Below, piece by piece: positions 7,199 to 15,571 of a stretch of DNA of 57,571 bases. A model generated the notes under the pieces. The model did no database searches and was not told the origin of the DNA. It saw only the letters and a program-made list of their open reading frames with translations. The translations under genes and the position numbers were made by a program. Origin of the DNA: a bacterium (GTDB taxonomy: Bacteria; UBP6; UBA1177; JAKLFG01). The first letter of the stretch is position 1. Each line of letters opens with the position of its first letter. The stretch spans positions 1 to 57,571 of the forward strand of contig JAKLIW010000018.1 of NCBI GenBank assembly GCA_022709425.1, given 5' to 3'.

Positions 7199-9073
7199 TC
7201 ATGGAAGCCATGTGGAAAGGAAGACATCGCTCCACCCGGCGTTACTGTTCCCGTCAAGGGCCCCGGGGGTCTGTCCGGCCACATAGATGCGTCCCGTACC
7301 GCTCAGCGCGACCGCATAAGCCTGATCGGATGCGGAGGAACCCCACTGTTTTGTCCACACCTTGGTGCCGTCGTGGTTCCATTTTGTGAGAAAGAGGTCG
7401 TACTCCCCGGCATTCGTGTTCCCGTCAAGAGCGCCGACGGTCGACCCCGTCACAAAAATATCGCCCGCGCCGTCCACGGCGACAGAGGGCTCCGTTTCAC
7501 CCGTGGCCGTGCCCCATTGTTTTGTCCATTCTCTGGTCCCGTCGGCCGTCCATTTAATGAGAAACACATCGGAGGAAGAGCCGGCATAGAGATTGCCGTC
7601 GAGTGCGTTGCGGGTCTCACCCGTCACGAAGATGTTCCCCGCGCCGTCCACCGCGACCGATCTGCCGTGGTCATCTCCCGGCGTGCCCCGCTGTTTTGTC
7701 CACGCCTTGGTGCCATCGGCATTCCATTTGGTGAGGAAGATATCGGTTCCCCCGATGAGCGTGTTCCCGTCGAGTGCGCCGGAGGTCGATCCCGTCACGA
7801 AGATGTTGCCCGCGCCGTCCACCGCGACCGCATAGCCGTGATCGCTCGCGGAGGTCCCCCACTGTTTGGTCCATGCCTTGGTCCCGTCGGCATTCCATTT
7901 GGTGAGGAAGATATCGATCTCCCCGACGAGCGTGTTCCCGTCGAGCGCACCGGAGGTCCATCCCGTCACAAAGATATTGCCCGCGCCGTCAACCGCGACC
8001 GCTTTACCGAACTCTACACTTTCGCTTCCCCATTGCTTAGTCCACGCCTTGGTGCCATTGGCATTCCATTTAGTGAGGAAGATATCGTATGTCCCGGCGT
8101 TCGTGTTGTCGTCAAGCGCGCCTTCGGTATCGCCCGCCACAAAGATATTCCCTGCGCCATCCACCGCAACGCCGCTCCCGGTGTCCCATCCAGCGCTTCC
8201 CCACTGTTTGGTCCATGCCTTGATGCCGTCGGCGCCCCATTTGGTGAGAAAGATATCGCGTGCGCCGGCCGCGGTGTTATCATCCAGAGGGGCGTTGGTA
8301 TATCCCGTCACAAAGATATTCCCCGTACCGTCCACCGCGACCGAGTTGCCGTAATCGTCACTGTCGGTACCCCACTGTTCGGTTACGCGGCGAAGCACCC
8401 ATTGTCCCGCGACACACTCGGAGGTGCCGTAAGGGGGTTGCTGCGTTCCATCCACGCAGTCATCAGGGTCTATGCACACGCCGCCGGTGGTCGTCCATTG
8501 GCCATCCTCGCAGAAGGCGGGTTCCAGCCCTCTCCCGTTCAGACCGCAGGGTACATCGCCGTCCGTGTCATTCTCGCAGACATCGGGATCCACGCAATCG
8601 CCGCTGTCCACCCACTGATGGGAAATACATTTCTGTTTCTGCAGGCCGTTCCCGTTATAGCCACAGGCGAAAAACCGGACCTCGTTCTCGGTGGCGCATG
8701 AGGCAAGCAAGGCGTCTTCGTCGGAGAGCTCCACCGTGTCGCTCTCGATCGGGTCTATATCGATATCGGTCGCATCGTCTTCCGGCTGTGTCTTGTCGTC
8801 GGTCTCATCCGGCAGGTCGTCCGTGCCCGGATCATCATCGGTATCATCGTCGGCAATGATCGTGTCCTCCTCCGACAGGATATCGTCGGCGATCTCATCG
8901 GGCGTTTCGTTCGGATCGACGCAGATATCCGACAGGCAGACGAACCCCTCATCACAGGTGCCGTTGGGATAACAGGGCCCTAGTTCAGAGCCCATCGGCG
9001 GGGTGTTTTTGTCGTTTTTTTCACACGATAGCGTCACCGCCAGGATCGCCATAAGCATAAGATACTTGGCCAT
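7199..9073 (-). CDS. Seven-repeat beta-propeller (SBBP-type) lipoprotein
   Basis: 624 aa. A lipoprotein signal ends in LAVTLS-C17. Residues about 28-45 form a Cys-rich module; about 50-115 are Asp/Glu/Thr-rich linker; about 120-225 hold repeated Cys-rich units (CG-x-NG-x-G-x5-C...W). From about 233 to the end there are seven repeats of about 57 aa with the pattern VAVDGAGNIFVTG...ALDGNT...DIFLTKW..DGTKAWTKQ, matching SBBP (beta-propeller) repeats; seven copies would close a seven-bladed propeller. It is probably on the outer membrane or cell surface. Start at 9073 has GGAGGG five bases upstream. It is convergent with the HAD gene. The role is unknown; similar proteins are plentiful in myxobacteria-like genomes. 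Confidence 0.85.
   Translation of the reverse strand: MAKYLMLMAILAVTLSCEKNDKNTPPMGSELGPCYPNGTCDEGFVCLSDICVDPNETPDEIADDILSEEDTIIADDDTDDDPGTDDLPDETDDKTQPEDDATDIDIDPIESDTVELSDEDALLASCATENEVRFFACGYNGNGLQKQKCISHQWVDSGDCVDPDVCENDTDGDVPCGLNGRGLEPAFCEDGQWTTTGGVCIDPDDCVDGTQQPPYGTSECVAGQWVLRRVTEQWGTDSDDYGNSVAVDGTGNIFVTGYTNAPLDDNTAAGARDIFLTKWGADGIKAWTKQWGSAGWDTGSGVAVDGAGNIFVAGDTEGALDDNTNAGTYDIFLTKWNANGTKAWTKQWGSESVEFGKAVAVDGAGNIFVTGWTSGALDGNTLVGEIDIFLTKWNADGTKAWTKQWGTSASDHGYAVAVDGAGNIFVTGSTSGALDGNTLIGGTDIFLTKWNADGTKAWTKQRGTPGDDHGRSVAVDGAGNIFVTGETRNALDGNLYAGSSSDVFLIKWTADGTREWTKQWGTATGETEPSVAVDGAGDIFVTGSTVGALDGNTNAGEYDLFLTKWNHDGTKVWTKQWGSSASDQAYAVALSGTGRIYVAGQTPGALDGNSNAGWSDVFLSTWLP
7202..8377 (-). repeat. 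Seven tandem ~171-bp coding repeats
   Basis: DNA coding for the propeller blades. Units are 171 bp (one is 174 bp, the last is 147 bp without the linker strand). Several neighbouring units are nearly identical at base level, for example the stretches around 7700 and 7880, which points to recent duplication or gene conversion. Confidence 0.85.
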
Positions 9074-9106
9074 AAGAACCCTCCTTTTTAAGAGATAGAC
9101 CGGGGT

Positions 9107-9134
9107 GTTATATCCCTGACGAGCGGGGATGCAA
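9107..9134 (-). promoter_or_regulatory. Possible promoter for the propeller lipoprotein
   Basis: On the minus strand TTGCAT (9129-9134), a 16-base spacer and TATAAC (9107-9112). Confidence 0.45.
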
Positions 9135-9140
9135 TTATTT

Positions 9141-10328
9141 TCAGGCCCGGCCTTTCCCCGTAAGGGCGAAGAACAGCGTCCCCGCCGCGCCGCAGGCGGC
9201 CGCCGTCAGGAGGTTGACCGCCGGCGACACTTGCCACAGCCACGCGCCGGCGAATGCGGCAAGCGAGACGATGGTATCGCGGACGAGATAGTAGGAACCG
9301 AAGGTCGCCGCCTTGCGTCCCTCGGGGGCAAGGTCCATGATGAGCGCCTTACGGGTCGGTTCGCCGAATTCCTTGAGACCGCGCACGACGAAGGCGACCA
9401 CGAGCATCGTAAAGCCGGTCGAGAACAATAGGACGACCGGGAAAATCGTGAAGTTGAAGAAGGTGATGAGGACCAGCGGTTTCTTCTCCCCTTTGTCGGC
9501 GAGATAGGCGACCGGCACATAGATGAGGAGCGCCACCACCATCTCTATCGCCGTGAGGATGCCGAACTCGGTGCCGCTCACGCGGGCCCCCTGCGGACTC
9601 TGCATCGCCCAGATGGCAAGGTAGGCGTAGGGTATCTGTTCGCAGAAACGTATCAGGATATCGGAGGCGAGGAGCGCTTTGAGTTCCTTGGGCATCGCCG
9701 CAAGAAGCGCCCGCAGGCCGCCCGCCGACGGCTCTTTCTTTTCGGTATGTTCCTCGATCATCCCCTGCTGGATGAGAAGCGACACCGCGCCGAGAATGAA
9801 CGCGACGCTGAACGAGAGGCGTACGCCGGCGGTCACGCCGTAGAGGTCGATGAGCACCCCGCCGATGACCGGCCCGAGCGCCATCGGGATGCGCCGGACC
9901 AGCGAATGGACCGACACCCCCATCGTCCGTTTGTTCTTGGGCAGCACCGCCGACACCAGTTCCATCGTCGCGGGGAGCGACAGCGCCGTCCACGACAGGA
10001 AGAAGACCGATCCGATGATGACGGCGATCCAGTGCGGGAAGGCGATGACGATGAGGAATCCGCCCATTGCGATGAGATTGAATACGGCGAGCGCCCGTTT
10101 GTAACCGAGCCGTTCGGTGAGCCAGCCGCCGGGATAGGAATAGAGCGCCGAAAGGAGATTGTCGAGCCCGTTGAGGAGCCCCGGGATGAGCGGCGAGGCG
10201 CCCAGCGCGATGAGATAGAGCGGCAGGAACCGCTCCGCCATCTTCTCGCCGAGCCCGACCAGCACCACCATCGTCAGCAGGCCGACGATGCTCCGCTTGA
10301 GTCCGAGGAATTCGACGACCTTCCGCAT
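9141..10328 (-). CDS. MFS transporter
   Basis: 395 aa with about 12 hydrophobic segments in two halves. The loop between helices 2 and 3 holds GGWLTERLGYKRAL (near residues 67-80), the MFS loop motif, and a matching loop YLADKGEKKPL lies in the second half. The middle loop (EEHTEKKEPSAGG, about 190-202) is the usual cytoplasmic hinge. The substrate cannot be predicted; drug or metabolite export is most common in this group. It begins 27 bases after the pgeF stop and is likely in the same transcript. Confidence 0.85.
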   Translation of the reverse strand: MRKVVEFLGLKRSIVGLLTMVVLVGLGEKMAERFLPLYLIALGASPLIPGLLNGLDNLLSALYSYPGGWLTERLGYKRALAVFNLIAMGGFLIVIAFPHWIAVIIGSVFFLSWTALSLPATMELVSAVLPKNKRTMGVSVHSLVRRIPMALGPVIGGVLIDLYGVTAGVRLSFSVAFILGAVSLLIQQGMIEEHTEKKEPSAGGLRALLAAMPKELKALLASDILIRFCEQIPYAYLAIWAMQSPQGARVSGTEFGILTAIEMVVALLIYVPVAYLADKGEKKPLVLITFFNFTIFPVVLLFSTGFTMLVVAFVVRGLKEFGEPTRKALIMDLAPEGRKAATFGSYYLVRDTIVSLAAFAGAWLWQVSPAVNLLTAAACGAAGTLFFALTGKGRA

Positions 10329-10355
10329 AGGGGTCAGTCCTCAATAATAGACATT

Positions 10356-10994
10356 TCAGATCACGGCTGGCAGCCACACCATCGTCGCGTGGCGACGTTC
10401 GTCATGATCGCGCCGGTATGAAAAGAGTCCCGGCGTGCAGGCGGTGCAACGGGTCAATTCCTCGATCTCGCCGACCCCCTCGGAGACCAGTTGATCGACG
10501 ATGGCTGCGCCGAGATCGGCGAAGAGTTCTCCCTGCCGCCGCTCCACCGGTATGCCGGCGGCATCGAAACGGTCAATCAGTTCGGGTCCTATCCGGAAAC
10601 AGCACTTCTCGATACCGGGAAAGAGCGCCGCTCGGAGCGACCGCGCACCGAGTTCCTTGAGCCGCCGCGCACCCTGTGCCGCCAGTTGCAATTCAACGCC
10701 GCGCCAGCCGCAGTGGAATATACCGGCCAGAGGACGCTGTTCATCGGCAATGACCACGGGAAAACAGTCGGCGGTGCGGATGAGCGCGCCGGTGCCGCGT
10801 TTGGTGATGATAAGGCCGTCCCCTTCGCCCGGATCGTCAATGACGATATGGTCGCCATGCACCTGCCGGACGCGGTGGATGGCCGTGAGGCCGAGTCCGG
10901 CGGCAAGTGCGCCAACCAGATCGTCGAGATGTTCTTTCGCATCGGGTTGTTCGACAAAAAGGGCGGGGAGTGTCTGCGCTTCAATGATCTTCAT
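10356..10994 (-). CDS. pgeF: PgeF/YfiH-type peptidoglycan editing factor (multicopper polyphenol oxidase fold)
   Basis: 212 aa. It carries the family's active-site set: VHGDH near residue 44, ADCFPV with the Cys near 80, and HCGWRG near 98. PgeF proteins prevent mis-incorporation of non-canonical amino acids in peptidoglycan precursors (UDP-MurNAc editing), and homologues also act on purine nucleosides. The start at 10994 is chosen because GGAGG lies five bases upstream; a longer frame to 11042 exists but has no such site. It precedes the MFS gene. Confidence 0.87.
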   Translation of the reverse strand: MKIIEAQTLPALFVEQPDAKEHLDDLVGALAAGLGLTAIHRVRQVHGDHIVIDDPGEGDGLIITKRGTGALIRTADCFPVVIADEQRPLAGIFHCGWRGVELQLAAQGARRLKELGARSLRAALFPGIEKCCFRIGPELIDRFDAAGIPVERRQGELFADLGAAIVDQLVSEGVGEIEELTRCTACTPGLFSYRRDHDERRHATMVWLPAVI

Positions 10995-11058
10995 CATCAC
11001 CTCCGTTACCGTCACCCTATCCGACGAGAGAAAACTTGTCAAATAGCCCTTGTTCGCA

Positions 11059-11087
11059 TTGACTTTTCGGCCCGCCGCCGATAGAAT
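11059..11087 (+). promoter_or_regulatory. Sigma70-type promoter for the M23 peptidase
   Basis: TTGACT (11059-11064), a 17-base spacer and TAGAAT (11082-11087), 27 bases before the GTG start. Confidence 0.65.
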
Positions 11088-11113
11088 GAGGCCTCATTTC
11101 GCGAGGGGACCAC

Positions 11114-12364
11114 GTGGAACGAAATCTCCCGTTCATACTTGCTGTTGCGCTCTTCCTGTTCGGTGTGGTTCTGCTCTACCCCTATTTTACCGACGACACC
11201 TTTCATGCCCGCATATCGCTTGGCTGGAACAGCTCCTCCGACAGCGTCGCCCCCGATGTGACGGTGTTGATGGTGCCGGGAAAAGGATACGATGCGCTCT
11301 TTGCCGAGGTGCTCGGCGAAACGACCTGGAAAGAGGTCTCCGATCTATTCCGAACCAAGGCGGGCATCGCGGTCCTCCCGGCGAACGACATTCTGACGGT
11401 CACCAAAAAGGGGGATGCGCTTATCCGCGCCTCGCTACACCATTACCTGTCGCGCATATCGGGCACCGAGATAGCGGTACGGCGTAGCGGCAAGGGGTGG
11501 CGCGTTCAGCGGACTCCACTCATCCTTTCCGAACAGACGATGATAAAGACCTTCGTCGTGCACGATGAGTTCGCACGCGATTTTCCCGAATTCTATGAGA
11601 TGATCCGCCGCTCCATGCAGTGGGATTGGGGCCTTCTGCACCACCTGAAACCGGGCGATTCGGTATCGTTCATGATCCGTGGCATCTTCGACCGCAAGAT
11701 ACTCATCGATCTTTCGGCCCTCATCGGCCTGTCGGTCAAGAACGCCCGTTACGGCTCTTTTACCCTTCTCAAACCGCCCGGCTGTTCCGCCTGCGAGTTC
11801 TATGTCACCTCCAGCGATATGTTCATGTCGCCGCCCGGCTTCTTCCGGGCGCCGCTCAACGCCGGACGGGTCACCTCGCACTTCGGCATCAGGGACGATC
11901 CCTTCAACGAAGAAACGGCCATGCACACCGGCATCGACATCAAGGCCGAACTCGGGTCGCTCGTTCACGCGGCACGCGACGGGGTGGTCACTGAGACCGG
12001 TTGGAAACGCGGCTACGGCAACACCATCATCATCCGTCACAAGGACGGCATCAAAACGCTGTACGCCCATCTGCAGTCGATCTATGTCGCGTCGGGTTCT
12101 TCGGTGGGAATGGGCGATATCATCGGATCGGTCGGCAACTCGGGCCGTTCGACCGGTTCGCATCTCCACTTCGGCGTTTACCGTGAGAGCAAGGCGGTCG
12201 ATCCCCTCACCTTCACCTACGAGCGGCTCTGGCTCCCCCCCTTCGACATCGCCGAACAGTTCCGAGAAGGGACCACGCAGAAGGCGCTGGTGCTCGAAGA
12301 AAGCCTCATGCGCAACAAAAGCTTTTTTGTTCCGGAGACTTATGCGGGCATCGACCCGTACTGA
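11114..12364 (+). CDS. M23 (LytM/lysostaphin-type) peptidoglycan endopeptidase
   Basis: 416 aa. One N-terminal transmembrane helix (about 7-23) anchors it to the inner membrane. A middle region (about 80-240) resembles the opioid-growth-factor-like/SH3-like regions of M23 enzymes. The catalytic domain (about 250-370) has HTGIDIKA, giving the zinc ligands H and D, and HLHFG with the second and third His. This makes an active Zn endopeptidase probable. Start is GTG 11114; GAGGGG precedes it. It may act in cell-wall remodelling. It stands alone between pgeF and a PA-domain lipoprotein on its own promoter. Confidence 0.88.
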   Translation: MERNLPFILAVALFLFGVVLLYPYFTDDTFHARISLGWNSSSDSVAPDVTVLMVPGKGYDALFAEVLGETTWKEVSDLFRTKAGIAVLPANDILTVTKKGDALIRASLHHYLSRISGTEIAVRRSGKGWRVQRTPLILSEQTMIKTFVVHDEFARDFPEFYEMIRRSMQWDWGLLHHLKPGDSVSFMIRGIFDRKILIDLSALIGLSVKNARYGSFTLLKPPGCSACEFYVTSSDMFMSPPGFFRAPLNAGRVTSHFGIRDDPFNEETAMHTGIDIKAELGSLVHAARDGVVTETGWKRGYGNTIIIRHKDGIKTLYAHLQSIYVASGSSVGMGDIIGSVGNSGRSTGSHLHFGVYRESKAVDPLTFTYERLWLPPFDIAEQFREGTTQKALVLEESLMRNKSFFVPETYAGIDPY

Positions 12365-12372
12365 AAAGTCAC

Positions 12373-12400
12373 TTGACAAAACAGGCCGACCGGTTAGAGT
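12373..12400 (+). promoter_or_regulatory. Sigma70-type promoter for the PA-domain lipoprotein
   Basis: TTGACA (12373-12378), a 16-base spacer and TAGAGT (12395-12400), 33 bases before the ATG at 12434. Confidence 0.6.
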
Positions 12401-12433
12401 TTTCCTACGAAGGTACACAATGGAGGTTACCAC

Positions 12434-13312
12434 ATGAAGTTCATGCCGCTTTTCATCATCATGGCGACCCTGCTGGTTCTGGCCGCGTGTGACAACAACG
12501 TGACCACGATCTCTGATCTGAAGACCGACAACATCGCCGCCGGAGACACCGACACCACCGGCACCGACACCCCGGTCACTACCGACAACGACACCCCGGT
12601 CGGCACCGACAGCGACATCCCGGTCGGGAACGACACCGAACCGAACGACAACACTATCATCACCGACGATATCGTCACTGACGACACGATACCCGACGAC
12701 GCGACCGAGACAGAACCGGTCGACGACGAAGTAGTCATCCCCGACGAGGATAACACCGTCAGCACCCGCTGTGTCGATAACGGCGCTCTTTGCATCACCA
12801 CTCAGGATCAACAATGTTACGGCGGATGGATCGCTCTGTCGCAGTTCACCTGTGACGGCGGCGGCGAGATATGCTGTGATCCGATCGTGGTAGAGATCAC
12901 GGGCCCCGCGCCGGTCCCCGCAGAACTCAAGAACATCGCCGCGATCATCCCGGCCTCGGCGACACAGGGCGGCACCGGCACCCCCGCGATAACCAGCGAC
13001 ATCGGCCCGCTTTCGCTGGCGGTCATCGGTCTTTTGGAGAATAATGCCAACGGCTGTAACGAATACCAGACCAAACTGAATGGGGAGATAGCGCTGGTTG
13101 AACGGGGCACCTGCCAATTTTCGCAGAAAATAACGAATGCCGCGAACGCCGGCGCCGGTGCCGTCATCATATACAACAACGCGCAGGGCGTACTGGAGAT
13201 GCAGGCCGACGGCGCCATCCCGACGGTCGGCATCACACAGGCCGACGGCGAAGCGATCATCACCTTCACGCAGTCGAACCCCACCATCACCGCGGCGATA
13301 CGGGCCCAATAG
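12434..13312 (+). CDS. Lipoprotein with Asp/Thr linker and PA domain
   Basis: 292 aa. The lipobox is LVLAAC19. Residues about 30-105 are low-complexity D/T/P/V (TDTP and DDT units). About 110-150 is a Cys-containing module with CITTQDQQCYGG. From about 165 a protease-associated (PA) domain follows, with IALVERGTCQFSQKITNAANAGA and AVIIYNN, the family's core strands. PA domains often sit on proteases or vacuolar sorting receptors as lids or ligand sites; no peptidase domain is present here. It is likely tethered to the outer membrane, with the linker lifting the PA domain. GGAGG lies seven bases before the ATG. Confidence 0.85.
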   Translation: MKFMPLFIIMATLLVLAACDNNVTTISDLKTDNIAAGDTDTTGTDTPVTTDNDTPVGTDSDIPVGNDTEPNDNTIITDDIVTDDTIPDDATETEPVDDEVVIPDEDNTVSTRCVDNGALCITTQDQQCYGGWIALSQFTCDGGGEICCDPIVVEITGPAPVPAELKNIAAIIPASATQGGTGTPAITSDIGPLSLAVIGLLENNANGCNEYQTKLNGEIALVERGTCQFSQKITNAANAGAGAVIIYNNAQGVLEMQADGAIPTVGITQADGEAIITFTQSNPTITAAIRAQ

Positions 13313-13359
13313 CGAACGCTTTTTTTCCGGCTGTCAGGACAAGTTAACGATGCAGCGGT

Positions 13360-13872
13360 TCAGAGGCCGGAGATTATCTTCCACTGGTCCTCTTCCTTTT
13401 TGAGCGTCATCTGGTTGACCTCGGTCTCCTTGAGCCATTTCTCTTTTGACGAATTGATAGATGACTCCTCTTCGGGCGGCGCAAGACGGTCGGTCTTCAG
13501 GCGCACCTCGTAGTAATAGAGTATCTTCGCCGTATCGCCGTCCTTGTTGATCTGCAGGTCCTTGATGATGAAAAAGAGGTTGATGGCGCGGATCTTCTGG
13601 TAGGCCTCGGAATTGACGAATGCCTCTACATTGCTGAAATCGACATCGTCGGTCGCGTCGTCGGTCCCGTTGTGGTCGAGGTAGTTCTTCGATACCAGCC
13701 CCACCAATTTGTCCGCCTTCTTCTCCTTGAGCGCCGTCACATATCCGAAGAAGACCTCCAGAACGGCGCGATTGGTCGGCGTGTCGGGGATCTCGGTCCC
13801 TTTGATGTTCTCGGTCGCGCAGGAAACGAACAGATAGCACGCCGCCAAAATACAGATCATACCGGTTCTCAT
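13360..13872 (-). CDS. Lipoprotein, last gene of the gsp operon
   Basis: 170 aa with a lipobox YLFVSC18. The mature part (about 35-170) is an alpha/beta region with VLEVFFGYVTALKEKKADKLVGL and WLKETEVNQMTLKKEEDQWKI; the length and the terminal strand pattern resemble NTF2-like/SnoaL-like folds, but I do not recognise a family. Its ATG overlaps the gspN stop (ATGA), and it has GGAGG six bases upstream, so it is translationally coupled to the T2SS genes. A role in T2SS assembly (pilotin-like or accessory) is a guess from position. No Cys beyond the lipobox is evident. Confidence 0.7.
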   Translation of the reverse strand: MRTGMICILAACYLFVSCATENIKGTEIPDTPTNRAVLEVFFGYVTALKEKKADKLVGLVSKNYLDHNGTDDATDDVDFSNVEAFVNSEAYQKIRAINLFFIIKDLQINKDGDTAKILYYYEVRLKTDRLAPPEEESSINSSKEKWLKETEVNQMTLKKEEDQWKIISGL

Positions 13873-15035
13873 GGATTATCCTCCTTCTCTTTCTCTTTGT
13901 CGACCGTTTCTTTTTCCTTTTCTGCTTCCTTTTCTTTTTCAGCCTCTTGCGGGGCTTCCTTTTCGGGTTCCTTCGGGGTCTCTTTTTCTACTTCGGTCTT
14001 TTGCGGCGATTCTTTCTCTTTCTTTTTCACCTCTTTTTTCGCGGCCGAACGAGGCGGCGCAGCAAGTTCGGAGCTGGAAGAGCGCGCCGGCCGATTGGCG
14101 CGCGCATCACGGCGGACGGTCGGCCCGGAAAGGGGACCGGATATCTTTGTCGAGTAGCCGCCGTTCGAATCCTTGAAGCGGGAAAGGGCCATTTCGAGGA
14201 TCGGCACCTGTTTGACGGCGCCCTCCTTTTTCTCGGTCAGGTCGGCCGTGATATCCAATCGTGAACTTTTGAAGTTGGCGGGGTTCAGGGTCGCCTTCCC
14301 CTCGATCTGTATATCAAAATCCCCCAACGCGGTCATCTTGCGGATATCGAGTTTGTTCTCTTTGATGATGCCGCTGAGGGTCAACTCGCCTAAGAGAATG
14401 TTCTTCTCAAGTTCAAGTCCGTAGACCTTTCCGCCGAGCGTGGTCGCGTTCGCGGTGAGGTCGAACTCTCCCGACAATTTCTTCTCTTTACAGAACTGGG
14501 CGGCGCCGTTGAGGGTACCTCCCATCTGGACATCGGGCCACAGCGCTCGGAACAGAGAAAGCGGCATCTCGTCGGCCTCTACCTGATAGCAGGGCTCTTC
14601 GCCCGATCCGACGGCGATCTCGATCGTTCCGCCCTGATCATCGACATCCTCCACCGTGATCGTCACCGATGGCGCGCCGAGCAGGAGCGACCACAGTGAA
14701 GGGGACAGGGAAAGCTCGCCGAAGGTAAGCAGCGTTTCATCGCCGGAACGGACGGCGCCATCTTCCAGTGTCGCCGACAGGAATATCGAATAGCCGACAT
14801 CCTTAGCCTCGACCGTGATACCGCGACCGGCAAGAGCGCCGTTCACCTTTGAAAGGACCAGATCGTCGGGAATGAAAAGGGCCAAGGCCAGTGACAACCC
14901 GACCGTCGATGCGGCGCCGACGAAGAGCGTTCCACGCACCAATGAGGCGATACGGCCGCTGGCCAATAGCTTCCGGAACAGTGGAGAGAGCGTCGTGGTT
15001 ATGAGCTCCCCGAGCTGCATCAGTTTCTCCTTCAT
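13869..15035 (-). CDS. gspN: Type II secretion protein GspN
   Basis: 388 aa. One N-terminal membrane helix (about 30-50) is followed by a periplasmic part with AsmA/GspN-like beta-strands, for example GRGITVEAKDVGYSI near 69-83. GspN is found in some T2SS operons and is dispensable in several species. The C-terminal 80 residues or so are a Lys/Glu-rich low-complexity tail (repeats such as KEKEAEKEK) not expected for GspN. The start overlaps the gspM stop (ATGA), and the end overlaps the lipoprotein start. Confidence 0.8.
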   Translation of the reverse strand: MKEKLMQLGELITTTLSPLFRKLLASGRIASLVRGTLFVGAASTVGLSLALALFIPDDLVLSKVNGALAGRGITVEAKDVGYSIFLSATLEDGAVRSGDETLLTFGELSLSPSLWSLLLGAPSVTITVEDVDDQGGTIEIAVGSGEEPCYQVEADEMPLSLFRALWPDVQMGGTLNGAAQFCKEKKLSGEFDLTANATTLGGKVYGLELEKNILLGELTLSGIIKENKLDIRKMTALGDFDIQIEGKATLNPANFKSSRLDITADLTEKKEGAVKQVPILEMALSRFKDSNGGYSTKISGPLSGPTVRRDARANRPARSSSSELAAPPRSAAKKEVKKKEKESPQKTEVEKETPKEPEKEAPQEAEKEKEAEKEKETVDKEKEKEDNP

Positions 15036-15571
15036 TTTTCGGCCGCCTCCTTCAACGTGGCAAGGACCAGCGTCACCTCATAGTTCTTGCCGTCGAACCG
15101 TTTCTTGATGGAAAGCGCATCGATAAAAACGAAACGCGCTTTGTTCTCAAGACCGTACAGCATGGTCATCAATGTCGACATATCGATAGCGCGGATACCC
15201 ACTTCGATCATCTCTTTCTGGAACTCGCCCTTTTTCTCGGGTTTCAGTTCCTTGATGGTCGATATCTCCACGCCGAACGCCTCGCGAACATTGTTGAGAT
15301 GGCTGTTGAGGTTGGTTTCGTTGGTCTGTATCGCAAGGAGCATGCTGGCCTCCTTGTCGCGCGCACGGCGGAAAGCGCCTTTGTACTGATCGATCTTCTC
15401 CATGAGTTCTCGTTTTTCGCGGATCTCCTCCTTGCGTATCTCGACCATGCCGTCAAAGATGAAAAAGAGGGCGGTGGCGAAGAACAGCGCGACCGCACAA
15501 CCAAAGAACAAGAGTATGTTCTTCTCGCGCGAACTGAGTCCCGACAGGTAGGTCAATATCCGTTCTTTCAT
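15032..15571 (-). CDS. gspM: Type II secretion protein GspM
   Basis: 179 aa. It has a short cytoplasmic N-terminus, one transmembrane helix (about 15-36), a heptad-like charged segment (about 40-90), then a small ferredoxin-like periplasmic domain. This is the normal GspM layout for the inner-membrane platform, where it pairs with GspL. The start at 15571 overlaps the gspL stop (ATGA), with GGGAGGAGG seven bases upstream; the longer frame to 15589 is unlikely. Confidence 0.82.
   Translation of the reverse strand: MKERILTYLSGLSSREKNILLFFGCAVALFFATALFFIFDGMVEIRKEEIREKRELMEKIDQYKGAFRRARDKEASMLLAIQTNETNLNSHLNNVREAFGVEISTIKELKPEKKGEFQKEMIEVGIRAIDMSTLMTMLYGLENKARFVFIDALSIKKRFDGKNYEVTLVLATLKEAAEK

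Noticed and set aside
7127..8701. + strand frame of 524 codons with repeats over the propeller lipoprotein
   Set aside because: The repeats are only the reverse reading of the propeller blades; the minus strand has a lipobox, ribosome site and blade pattern.
13303..13330. AGCG-AA-CGCT followed by seven T as a terminator after the PA lipoprotein
   Set aside because: The stem is only four base pairs with a two-base loop, too weak to call.
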